A DNA stretch of 6,338 nucleotides from NCBI GenBank assembly GCA_900550185.1, contig URRN01000122.1:1-6338 (forward strand), written 5' to 3'. The DNA is from an uncultured Collinsella sp. Its GTDB lineage: Bacteria > Actinomycetota > Coriobacteriia > Coriobacteriales > Coriobacteriaceae. Positions 1 through 5,917 of the stretch are shown here, one piece after another (position 1 is the first letter of the stretch; every line of letters starts with the position of its first letter). The position numbers and the translations under genes were made by a program. The notes below the pieces were generated by a model. That model saw only the letters and a program-made list of their open reading frames with translations, did not search any database and was not told where the DNA came from.

Positions 1-867
1 CCCATGGGGTTCGCCGAGTTCGTTCGTGCCGTCGACGGCGACCCGCTCGCCGACGCCATCCTTGCCGCAGACATGAACCTTCTAGCAAACGTTACCGAAA
101 AGCTCGAACACTTGCTCAAGGAATACCTTGTTGTCGGCGGTATGCCCGAAGTTGTCTCCGCTTTCGCCGAGACACGCGACTTCATCGAAGCCCGAAGGCT
201 TCAGCAGCAAATCATCGAGGCTTACGAATCCGATTTTGGCAAACATGCACCCGCCCGCATCATCGAGCGCATGAGGTTGGTTTGGAAATCCCTTCCCGGC
301 CAGCTTGCCAAAGAGAACAAGAAGTTTGTCTATGGCGCCCTTCGCCCCGGAGCGCGCGCACGCGATTTCGAGGAAAGCCTCCAGTGGCTCACGGACTACG
401 GAATCGTTCATAAGGTGCCACGTGTTTCCGCTCTAAAGGCGCCGCTCTCGAGCTACGAAGACCTCTCGGGCTTCAAACTGTTCTGCATCGACACCGGCAT
501 CCTCGGAGCGCTCTCCGGTCTCTCTCCGGCCATCGTTCTTAACGGATCCGCTGTTTTTACCGAGTTCAAAGGTTCGCTGACCGAACAATACGTCGCGCAG
601 GAGCTTTTGCTCCAGGACAAAACTCCCGCGTATTGGTCCTCTACCTCTGGCAATGCCGAAACCGACTTTGCCATCGACCATGCGGGAACCGTGCTTCCGC
701 TTGAGGTCAAGGCGGCAGAGAACCTTAAAGCGAAGAGTCTGAAAATAGCCTGCGAAAAATTCAAGCTCGAGCGTTGCGTGAGGAGCTCCCTGGCGGCATA
801 TAGAGACGAGGGCATGCTCGTCAATATTCCGCTTTGGGAGATTGGGCAAATCGACAAGCTGGCATAG
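1..867 (+). CDS. DUF4143-family ATPase, C-terminal part (5' truncated by window edge)
   Basis: This is the end of an AAA-type ATPase of the COG1373/DUF4143 family, a widespread group without an agreed function. The frame is open to base 1. The ATG at 4-6 is probably internal: proline plus MGFAEFV matches the 'P-L-S-F-x-E-F' segment that follows the AAA domain in this family, so the Walker A and B motifs lie upstream of the window. Counting from that methionine, residues 36-54 (HLLKEYLVVGGMPEVVSAF) are the hallmark start of DUF4143, and residues 111-137 plus FKLFCIDTGILGAL (157-170) continue it. The C-terminal part has a PD-(D/E)XK-like arrangement: E194 in LTEQYVAQEL, E219/D221, and LEVKA with E234 and K236. 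Whether it is an active nuclease is not shown. The stop is TAG at 865-867. Codons such as GAA, AAA and CTT are commoner here than in the genes to the right, which fits an acquired accessory gene. It converges on the ppx-like gene. The family call is firm; the role is unknown. Confidence 0.88.
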   Translation, partial: PMGFAEFVRAVDGDPLADAILAADMNLLANVTEKLEHLLKEYLVVGGMPEVVSAFAETRDFIEARRLQQQIIEAYESDFGKHAPARIIERMRLVWKSLPGQLAKENKKFVYGALRPGARARDFEESLQWLTDYGIVHKVPRVSALKAPLSSYEDLSGFKLFCIDTGILGALSGLSPAIVLNGSAVFTEFKGSLTEQYVAQELLLQDKTPAYWSSTSGNAETDFAIDHAGTVLPLEVKAAENLKAKSLKIACEKFKLERCVRSSLAAYRDEGMLVNIPLWEIGQIDKLA

Positions 868-907
868 GCGCTGTGGGGACGCCCCGCAAGGACTGTCCCC
901 AGGTGCC
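867..907. repeat. Inverted repeat / hairpin just after the ATPase stop codon
   Basis: The arms 867-880 and 895-907 pair through GGCGC with GTGCC (one G-T pair) and GGGGAC with GTCCCC, separated by a small bulge; the loop is 881-894. The hairpin begins at the last base of the ATPase stop codon, so it could end transcription or protect the 3' end of that mRNA. No T-run follows on either strand, so a classical intrinsic terminator is not supported. The heptamer GGACTGT (890-896) recurs inside the next inverted repeat at 932-938. Confidence 0.5.
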
Positions 908-917
908 GGCTGTTGAG

Positions 918-980
918 TTGCGGTGGAATAGGGACTGTTTGGCGCCCGAAAGGGCGATTTTAGTCCGTATTTCACCGCAA
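918..980. repeat. 63-bp imperfect inverted repeat between convergent genes
   Basis: The left arm 918-947 and right arm 952-980 are near-complementary around a GAAA loop (948-951). Paired blocks are TTGCGGTG/CACCGCAA (918-925 with 973-980), AATA/TATT (927-930 with 968-971), GGACT/AGTCC (932-936 with 962-966) and CGCCC/GGGCG (943-947 with 952-956). There is one unpaired internal loop (937-942 against 957-961). The right arm ends 5 nt before the ppx-like stop codon, so this is the only obvious structure that could end both converging transcripts. It lacks a T-tract on either side, so it may instead be a dispersed palindromic element (REP or MITE type). The structure is directly visible; its role is inferred. 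Confidence 0.7.
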
Positions 981-985
981 ATTAT

Positions 986-1987
986 TTAGAGGGTGCTGAG
1001 AGTGGGGGTCCAGGCGATGGTGGGAGTCGCGCCGTCGAGAACCTCGTTGATGGTGGCGGCCATGCCAGCGAGTAGGCTGTTCTCGCTTACGGTGAGCGTC
1101 TTGTAGCCGCCGGCACGCATGAGCTCGCGGATCACCACGGCGCCGGCCAGAATCACGCCCGCGCGCTTGGGCTGCACGCCCGGCAACGCGGCAATGCCTG
1201 CAGCATCCAACGCAGACATGCGCTCGATAGCGGCCGAAATCTGCTCCATCGAAAGCTCGCGCAGATGCACAAAGTTCGAGTCGTACGGCTCCAGTTCGTG
1301 GACCAGCGCCACGAGCGTGGTGACGGTACCGCCCACCGCGACCAGGCGCTCTGCACGCTCAAAGTCGCTGGGCAGGCCCTCAAAATAGGCGGAGAACTGC
1401 TCGCCCGCCCACGCGGCGGCAGCCGCAAGCTCGTTCGTCGACGGCGGCAGCGCCGAGAAAAACCGCTCCGTCACGCGGCGGCAGCCAATGTCCAGCGAGC
1501 GCGTCCCTTCTAGCGCAAAGACGCCACGCTCCGGCGCATAGACGCCCGTCGCGAGCTCCGTGGATCCGCCGCCCGAATCGGCAACAATGATGCGCTCGCC
1601 GGCAAAGTCGTGCGCCACGCCAAAAAACGTCAGGCACGCCTCGACCTCGCCCGGAATCACCTGTGGCTCAAGTCCCAGATCGCGCAGGCCGTCCAGCAGC
1701 AGCGCGGCATTGGACGCATCGCGCGCGGCGCTCGTGCACGTGGTGCAAACGCACGCGGCCCCAAAGGCACGTGCCTCATCCACAAACATCCGGCACGCAG
1801 CGAGCACGCGCTCAACGGCCGCCTCGCAAAAGCGCCCCGTCGCATCCACGCCCTCGCCCAAGTCGGTGATCTCCGTATGCTTGGACGATTCCACAATCGC
1901 CCCGCCCTCGACCTGCGCTAACACCAGTCGCGACGACACCGTTCCCAGGTCGATCGCCGCCACCTTATAGCGTTTGCAATCTGCCAT
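986..1987 (-). CDS. Ppx/GppA-family phosphatase (exopolyphosphatase-like)
   Basis: A 333-residue cytosolic protein of the ASKHA-fold Ppx/GppA family, whose members release phosphate from polyphosphate chains or from pppGpp. Family motifs are in order: phosphate-1 loop AIDLGTVSSRLVLA (11-24), TSAARDA (85-91), the catalytic-glutamate segment GEVEA (113-117), phosphate-2 loop DSGGGSTEL (137-145), DIGCRRVTERF (166-176), AVGGTVTTL (217-225), and the C-terminal VSENSLLAG (300-308) where relatives have a VS-x-x-G-L-R-like motif. The length matches the short actinobacterial Ppx form of about 310-340 residues, without the extra C-terminal HD-like domain of Escherichia coli Ppx or GppA. The ATG at 1987 is preceded by AGAGGGGAG (2002-1994), a good ribosome binding site. 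It starts 20 nt after divIC and is probably co-transcribed with it. Sequence alone does not separate exopolyphosphatase from pppGpp phosphatase activity, so no symbol is given. Confidence 0.9.
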   Translation of the reverse strand: MADCKRYKVAAIDLGTVSSRLVLAQVEGGAIVESSKHTEITDLGEGVDATGRFCEAAVERVLAACRMFVDEARAFGAACVCTTCTSAARDASNAALLLDGLRDLGLEPQVIPGEVEACLTFFGVAHDFAGERIIVADSGGGSTELATGVYAPERGVFALEGTRSLDIGCRRVTERFFSALPPSTNELAAAAAWAGEQFSAYFEGLPSDFERAERLVAVGGTVTTLVALVHELEPYDSNFVHLRELSMEQISAAIERMSALDAAGIAALPGVQPKRAGVILAGAVVIRELMRAGGYKTLTVSENSLLAGMAATINEVLDGATPTIAWTPTLSTL

Positions 1988-2007
1988 TGCGAGCTCCCCT
2001 CTGGGCG

Positions 2008-2769
2008 CTATTTGCCGTTGGACACGACCGTCTGGCCCTCGACACCGTTAAACCCAAACAGCATGTCGAGCGCCTGGATGTACCACGGCGCGTCCTTACC
2101 GACTTCTTCGATTTCCTTGGCAACTTCGCTGGCCTTCTTGGCGTTCGACGACTTCTTGCTCGAAGACGAATCCGAATCGTCGTCCAGGCCTTGCACTTCA
2201 ATTCTCTTCTCGCCGGGCATCACCAGGCCCAAGTCCTCGGATGCCGCGTCCTTGATACCCTCCTCCGAGAGCAGCTTGTCGACGCTTTTTTGCAGCTCAT
2301 CATTGTATTGCTGACGAATCTCGACCTGCTTGGCCAAGATATCGCTCGAGCGCTTTGCCACGTACAGATCGCGCACGGGGAAATACAGGCTCACGAGCAC
2401 CAGGGCAACGACAATGCCGATGAATAGCCCTCGCTGAGGACCGTGGGTAAAGTCGTAAATTGCCTTGACCGCTGCGTTGTCGTTGGCGTAGTGCATAAAG
2501 TCCGAGCCCGAAAGACGGTTCGAGGGTCTGGTCGACTTGTCGTGCGTCTGAGCCGAAGGGCGCGACGCTTGCTTGGAACGCGATGGGCGCACCGGACTGT
2601 CCGAGGAACTATTTGGCTGAGCATTGGGATGCGAAGTCGCCGGCGAGCTATACCTGGAGCGATCAGCGCCAGCATAACCAGACCCGCCAAGCTGCACCGA
2701 ATGCGCACGGCGAGGTGACGGTTCGCGCGAACCGGCGGAATAGTACCTGTTGTCGTAAATCTGATCCAT
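2008..2769 (-). CDS. divIC: DivIC/FtsB-family septum formation initiator
   Basis: A 253-residue single-pass membrane protein of the cell-division complex; DivIC/FtsB works with FtsL and DivIB/FtsQ to assemble and activate septal wall synthesis. Residues 1-112 are a basic Ser/Pro/Arg-rich, probably disordered cytoplasmic region. LFIGIVVALVLVSLYFP (115-131) is the membrane segment. A coiled coil follows (about 135-170), then EDLGLVMPGE (178-187), the conserved end of the domain (compare E-L-G-x-V-x-P-G-E). An acidic/serine/lysine low-complexity stretch (195-213) and a tail with WYIQALDMLFGF (229-240) close it. The same frame is open up to 2895, but the ATG at 2769 is preferred: AAGG lies 6 nt upstream, and the longer form would cover a terminator and a candidate promoter. 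A divIC/ftsB gene directly downstream of eno is a long-known arrangement in both actinobacteria and Escherichia coli. The stop lies 20 nt before the ppx-like gene. Confidence 0.88.
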   Translation of the reverse strand: MDQIYDNRYYSAGSREPSPRRAHSVQLGGSGYAGADRSRYSSPATSHPNAQPNSSSDSPVRPSRSKQASRPSAQTHDKSTRPSNRLSGSDFMHYANDNAAVKAIYDFTHGPQRGLFIGIVVALVLVSLYFPVRDLYVAKRSSDILAKQVEIRQQYNDELQKSVDKLLSEEGIKDAASEDLGLVMPGEKRIEVQGLDDDSDSSSSKKSSNAKKASEVAKEIEEVGKDAPWYIQALDMLFGFNGVEGQTVVSNGK

Positions 2770-2812
2770 GTGCGCCTTGTGCGGTTGAGGTTTGTTTGCG
2801 CTAAGTCCTTTA

Positions 2813-2818
2813 GTTATA
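2813..2818 (-). promoter_or_regulatory. Candidate extended -10 promoter for divIC-ppx
   Basis: On the - strand the sequence reads TGCTATAAC, an extended -10 (TG-N-TATAAC), placed between the eno terminator and the divIC start. Transcription would begin near 2806 and leave a leader of about 37 nt. No good -35 hexamer lies at 16-18 nt spacing, which is tolerable for an extended -10. Its position outside any gene and just past a terminator supports the call. Confidence 0.45.
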
Positions 2819-2860
2819 GCACGAGCGCCCGCACCGCCTTCGCCAGCCTTTGCTCGACAT

Positions 2861-2892
2861 AAAAAAGGCGCTGAGTCATATGGCCCAGCGCC
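2861..2892 (-). terminator. Rho-independent terminator of eno
   Basis: On the - strand, GGCGCTG (2892-2886) pairs perfectly with CAGCGCC (2873-2867), the loop contains the palindrome CATATG, and the stem is followed at once by TTTTTT (2866-2861). It lies 73 nt after the eno stop codon, so it separates eno from divIC. A second copy of the upstream arm sits at 2913-2906. Confidence 0.85.
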
Positions 2893-2965
2893 CAATGGTG
2901 CTCAACAGCGCCCGGCTGGAGCAAGGCAAATCCGAGTCTTCCCCGCCCCCGCGACCTCCGCGTGC

Positions 2966-4255
2966 CTAGCGAATGTTGTAGAACGCGGCCTTGCCGGCGT
3001 AACGCGCGCTGCCCTCGAGCTCGTCCTCGATGCGGATGAGCTGGTTGTACTTGGCGATACGGTCGCTGCGGCACGGGGCGCCCGACTTGATCTGGCCGGC
3101 GTTGACGCCCACGACCAGGTCGGCGATCGTGGAGTCCTCGGTCTCGCCGGAACGGTGGCTCACGATGCAAGCGTAGCCGGCCTCCTTGGCGGTCTCGATG
3201 GCCTCGAGCGACTCGGTGAGCGTGCCGATCTGGTTGACCTTGACCAGGATCGCGTTGGCGGCACCCAGCTCGATGCCCTTCTTGAGGCGCTCGGTGTTGG
3301 TGACGAACAGGTCGTCGCCCACCAGCTGCACCTTGTTGCCAATGCGACGGGTGAGCTCAACCCAGCCGTCCCAGTCCTCCTCGGCCATGCCGTCCTCGAT
3401 GGAGATGATGGGATAGGTGTCGACGAGCTTCTCCCAGTAATCAACCATCTGGGCACTCGTGTACTCCACGCCCTCGCCCTTGAGCTCGTACATGCCGGTC
3501 TCGGCGTTGTAGAACTCGGTGGACGCCGGATCCATGGCGTACATGAAGTCGACGCCGGGCTTAAAGCCGGCCTTCTCCACGGCCTTGGTGATGTACTCGA
3601 ACGGCTCGGCATTGGTCTTGAGGTTGGGCGCAAAGCCGCCCTCGTCGCCCACGCCGCCGCCCAGGCCGGCCTCGTGCAGCACGCCCTTGAGGGTGTGGTA
3701 GACCTCGGCGCACCAACGCAGGCCCTCGGCAAAGCTCGGGGCGCCCACCGGCATGATCATGAACTCCTGGAAGTCGACGTTGTTGTCGGCATGCACGCCG
3801 CCGTTGAGGATGTTCATCATGGGCGTGGGCAGCAGGTGGGCGTTGACGCCGCCCAGATACTGGTACAGCGACAGGCCCGCCGACTCGGCAGCGGCGCGGG
3901 CGACGGCCAGCGACACGCCCAGAATGGCGTTGGCGCCGAGCTTGGTCTTGTTGGGCGTACCATCGGCGGCGATTAGCGCGGCATCGACGGCGCGCTGATC
4001 GAAGGCATCGAGGCCAACGACGGCGTTGGCACACTCGTTGTTAACGTGCTCGACGGCCTGCGAAACACCCTTGCCCAGGTAGCGACCCTTGTCACCGTCG
4101 CGCAGCTCGCAAGCCTCGAAAGCGCCAGTCGAAGCGCCCGAAGGCACCATCGCGCGACCGAAGCTGCCATCCTCGAGCACGACCTCGACCTCGACGGTGG
4201 GGTTGCCGCGGCTGTCGAGCACCTCGCGACCGTAGACGTCCAAAATATCGCTCAT
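2966..4255 (-). CDS. eno: Enolase (phosphopyruvate hydratase)
   Basis: A complete 429-residue enolase, which converts 2-phosphoglycerate to phosphoenolpyruvate in glycolysis; it is a cytosolic Mg-dependent enzyme. Visible motifs are the mobile loop SGAST (39-43), NGGVHADN (151-158), E164, the general acid E205 in GDEGGFAP, Mg ligands D242, E287 and D314, the catalytic base K339 inside the signature ILVKVNQIGTLTES (336-349), SHRSGETED (366-374) with H367, and K390 in IKSGAP. Every catalytic and metal-binding residue is present at the usual spacing (3-4 positions below Escherichia coli numbering), so the enzyme should be active. The ATG at 4255 follows a purine-rich GAGAGGGAG (4269-4261). Codons are strongly biased towards GAG, AAG, CTG and GCC, as expected for a highly expressed gene. 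Terminators on both sides suggest it is transcribed alone. Confidence 0.98.
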   Translation of the reverse strand: MSDILDVYGREVLDSRGNPTVEVEVVLEDGSFGRAMVPSGASTGAFEACELRDGDKGRYLGKGVSQAVEHVNNECANAVVGLDAFDQRAVDAALIAADGTPNKTKLGANAILGVSLAVARAAAESAGLSLYQYLGGVNAHLLPTPMMNILNGGVHADNNVDFQEFMIMPVGAPSFAEGLRWCAEVYHTLKGVLHEAGLGGGVGDEGGFAPNLKTNAEPFEYITKAVEKAGFKPGVDFMYAMDPASTEFYNAETGMYELKGEGVEYTSAQMVDYWEKLVDTYPIISIEDGMAEEDWDGWVELTRRIGNKVQLVGDDLFVTNTERLKKGIELGAANAILVKVNQIGTLTESLEAIETAKEAGYACIVSHRSGETEDSTIADLVVGVNAGQIKSGAPCRSDRIAKYNQLIRIEDELEGSARYAGKAAFYNIR

Positions 4256-4374
4256 GTTGTCTCCCTCTCACTTGGAAACGGGTTGAATGCTTGGCGACCG
4301 GCCGACCGGGCACCGTCGGTGCGCCTCCGTAAGTTAGCCTTGTCGCACTTTTTGCATTATGCCCTAAGTTAGCC
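4256..4374 (-). promoter_or_regulatory. eno leader and promoter region with a repeated 10-mer
   Basis: eno must be transcribed from this region because a terminator lies just upstream (4441-4396). It contains two exact copies of TAAGTTAGCC (4330-4339 and 4365-4374, + strand reading) in the same direction, 35 bp apart. Between them on the - strand is CATAAT (4361-4356), the best -10 candidate, but without a convincing -35 hexamer. Downstream, the leader RNA can form a short GC-rich stem: CCGAC at 4302-4306 is complementary to GTCGG at 4315-4319. The promoter position is weakly supported; the repeats and the stem are directly visible. Confidence 0.35.
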
Positions 4375-4395
4375 GAGGGATACACTTGTTTTTCG

Positions 4396-4441
4396 AAAAA
4401 TTTAGCGGGAACGATAGGGCATGCCAGCCCGTCGTTCCCGC
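4396..4441 (-). terminator. Rho-independent terminator of mazG
   Basis: On the - strand the 10-nt arm GCGGGAACGA (4441-4432) pairs perfectly with TCGTTCCCGC (4414-4405). An inner GGGC/GCCC stem (4430-4427 with 4420-4417) extends the hairpin, and TTTTT (4400-4396) follows after a 4-nt gap. The hairpin starts 4 nt after the mazG stop codon. The T-tract is part of the 12-bp palindrome TTTTTCGAAAAA (4389-4400). It ends the larC/yfcE/mazG unit ahead of eno. Confidence 0.8.
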
Positions 4442-4445
4442 AGTC

Positions 4446-5306
4446 TTACTCCTCCGCCTTGGCGGCATCCCAGAGATCATTGAGGCCGTGGGTCGAAAGC
4501 TCAGCCAGATCCACATGGGCGTTGGCCGCCATCTGCTCCATCGCGGCCCAGCGACGGCGGAACTTGGCCGTGCTCGCACGCAGGGCGCTCTCAGCGTCGA
4601 TACCCTCCTTGCGCGCAACGTTGACCAGGGCAAAGAGCAGGTCGCCAAACTCCATCTCGCGCTCGGGCGAGCCGGGCTCCTCGGCCTCAAACTCGGCACG
4701 CTCCTCGGCGACCTCGTCCCACACATCCTGGACCGTCTCCCACTCAAAGCCCACGGCAGCCGCCTTGCGCGACACCTTCTGAGCCTGCATCAGCGCCGGC
4801 AGATGCGTGGGCACGCCGTCGAGCAGGCCCTCGGGCGCAGCCTCGCCTGCCGCCACGGCCTTGTCCTTGGCAGCCCTCTCGGCAAGCTTAACCTCGTCCC
4901 AAATCTTGAGTACCTCGTCGGAGCTGTCGGCATCCACATCGCCAAACACGTGCGGGTGGCGACGGATGAGCTTGGCATCGATATCGCGCGCCACGTCGGC
5001 CAGCGTGAACTCGCCGGCGTCCGCCGCGATCTGCGCATGCAACACCACCTGCATGAGCACGTCGCCCAGCTCCTCGCGCAGATGCGCGGCATCGTCGCCC
5101 TCGATGCAGTCGAGCGCCTCGTAGGCCTCCTCGATCATGTTTTTGCCAATGCTGCGGTGCGTCTGCTCGCGGTCCCACGGACAGCCGTCGGGCTGACGCA
5201 GGCGCCAGACGGTCTGCACCAGATGTTGTAGCTCGGCCGACGCGTCGACCAGCGTGGACAGATCGCGCGAGCCCTCGGCATTTTGCTGAGCCATGTGCTG
5301 CACCAT
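4446..5306 (-). CDS. mazG: MazG nucleoside triphosphate pyrophosphohydrolase
   Basis: A 286-residue two-domain MazG, which hydrolyses NTPs and dNTPs to the monophosphate plus pyrophosphate; the family cleans non-canonical nucleotides and can affect (p)ppGpp levels. Domain 1 carries CPWD (42-45) with QTH (48-50), the Mg-binding EEAYEALDCIE (59-69) and EELGDVLMQVVLHAQIA (78-94), then RRHPHVFGD (115-123). A linker rich in Ala, Glu and Lys follows (138-160). Domain 2 carries LPALMQAQKVSRKAAAVGFEW (169-189, the standard join), the acidic helix DEVAEERAEFEAEE (197-210), and EFGDLLFALVNVARKEGID (219-237) followed by a basic KFRRR. The frame is open to 5414, but the ATG at 5306 is chosen because GGAGGAGG lies 7 nt upstream. 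That site is inside the last codons of yfcE, and the two genes are separated by 2 nt, so translation is probably coupled. A second ATG at 5294 is possible but less well placed. Confidence 0.95.
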   Translation of the reverse strand: MVQHMAQQNAEGSRDLSTLVDASAELQHLVQTVWRLRQPDGCPWDREQTHRSIGKNMIEEAYEALDCIEGDDAAHLREELGDVLMQVVLHAQIAADAGEFTLADVARDIDAKLIRRHPHVFGDVDADSSDEVLKIWDEVKLAERAAKDKAVAAGEAAPEGLLDGVPTHLPALMQAQKVSRKAAAVGFEWETVQDVWDEVAEERAEFEAEEPGSPEREMEFGDLLFALVNVARKEGIDAESALRASTAKFRRRWAAMEQMAANAHVDLAELSTHGLNDLWDAAKAEE

Positions 5307-5308
5307 GG

Positions 5309-5857
5309 TTATTCCTCCTCCAGGATCACATGGCGGAACGCTCCGCCCTCGTAGATGCCGTAGCTGTGCGTGCCGTCCTTGGGGATGCTCACGCTGCCGG
5401 GGTTGAAGAGCCACAGGCCCGGGTGCGCGGCACTTTCCTCGTTGACCTTGATGTGCGTATGGCCGTAGACGAGCGCGGAGCCCTCGGGCAGCGCGGGCGC
5501 GTGGTCGACGCTGTTGTGCATGCCGGCGCCAAAGACATGGCCGTGCGTCAGGAACAGCTCGCGGCCGGTCTCGTCGAACAGCGTGGCGTAGTCGGCCATG
5601 ACGGGGAAGTCGAGCACCATCTGGTCGACCTCGGCGTCACAGTTGCCGCGCACCGCGATGATGCGGTCGGCCAGGGCGTTGAGCAGCGGGATTACGCGCT
5701 TGGGGGCGTAATCGCGTGGCAGGTCGTTGCGCGGGCCGTGGTAGAGCAGGTCGCCCAGCAGCACGATGCGGTCAGGCTGCTCGGACTCGATGGCGGCGCA
5801 GAGGCGCTCGGTCCAATATGCCGAGCCGTGGATATCGGAGGCGATGAGGTATTTCAT
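5309..5857 (-). CDS. yfcE: YfcE-type metallophosphodiesterase
   Basis: A 182-residue calcineurin-like phosphoesterase of the YfcE/MJ0936 family, close in length to the 184-residue Escherichia coli YfcE, which hydrolyses phosphodiesters in vitro with Mn; its physiological substrate is not settled. All metal-binding motifs are present: SDIHG (7-11, D8 and H10), GDLLYHGPRN (35-44, D36), RGNCDAEVDQM (70-80, N72), THGHVFG (104-110, H105) and YGHTH (131-135, H133 and H135). FNPGSVSIPK (151-160) and the HGPRN and EVDQM segments closely resemble the Escherichia coli enzyme, which separates it from generic MJ0936 proteins. The ATG at 5857 is preceded by AAAGGA about 8 nt upstream. The protein ends in Glu-Glu-Glu, and those codons double as the mazG ribosome binding site. 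It begins 60 nt after larC. Confidence 0.93.
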   Translation of the reverse strand: MKYLIASDIHGSAYWTERLCAAIESEQPDRIVLLGDLLYHGPRNDLPRDYAPKRVIPLLNALADRIIAVRGNCDAEVDQMVLDFPVMADYATLFDETGRELFLTHGHVFGAGMHNSVDHAPALPEGSALVYGHTHIKVNEESAAHPGLWLFNPGSVSIPKDGTHSYGIYEGGAFRHVILEEE

Positions 5858-5917
5858 GGGGAGATCCTTTCGAATGGGGTTGATATGGCTAGGCGCAGAA
5901 TGTCGCCACCAGCCGCG

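Noticed and set aside
433..975. A 180-codon open frame on the - strand opposite the ATPase gene
   Set aside because: It overlaps the clear DUF4143 coding sequence and both inverted repeats, and shows no motif.
2770..2895. A 42-codon upstream extension of divIC
   Set aside because: It would cover the eno terminator and the candidate -10 element; the ATG at 2769 has its own ribosome binding site.
2792..3976. A 394-codon open frame on the + strand opposite eno
   Set aside because: It lies antisense to a fully conserved enolase and runs through its terminator; its Gly/Val/Leu/Ala/His-rich translation is a typical shadow of GC-rich codons and carries no family motif.
4302..4319. Short GC-rich stem in the eno leader as a possible riboswitch or attenuator
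   Set aside because: The stem is only 5-6 bp with no T-tract and no match I recognise to a known riboswitch core; such stems are common in GC-rich leaders.
4386..5231. A 281-codon open frame on the + strand opposite mazG
   Set aside because: It is antisense to mazG, starts inside the mazG terminator, and has no recognisable domain.
5307..5414. A 36-codon upstream extension of mazG overlapping yfcE
   Set aside because: The extension is the out-of-frame reading of yfcE; MazG homology begins after 5306, where a strong ribosome binding site is present.
5858..5917. Search for a promoter or terminator between larC and yfcE
   Set aside because: No hairpin with a T-run and no convincing -10/-35 pair is visible in the 60 nt; co-transcription is the simpler reading.
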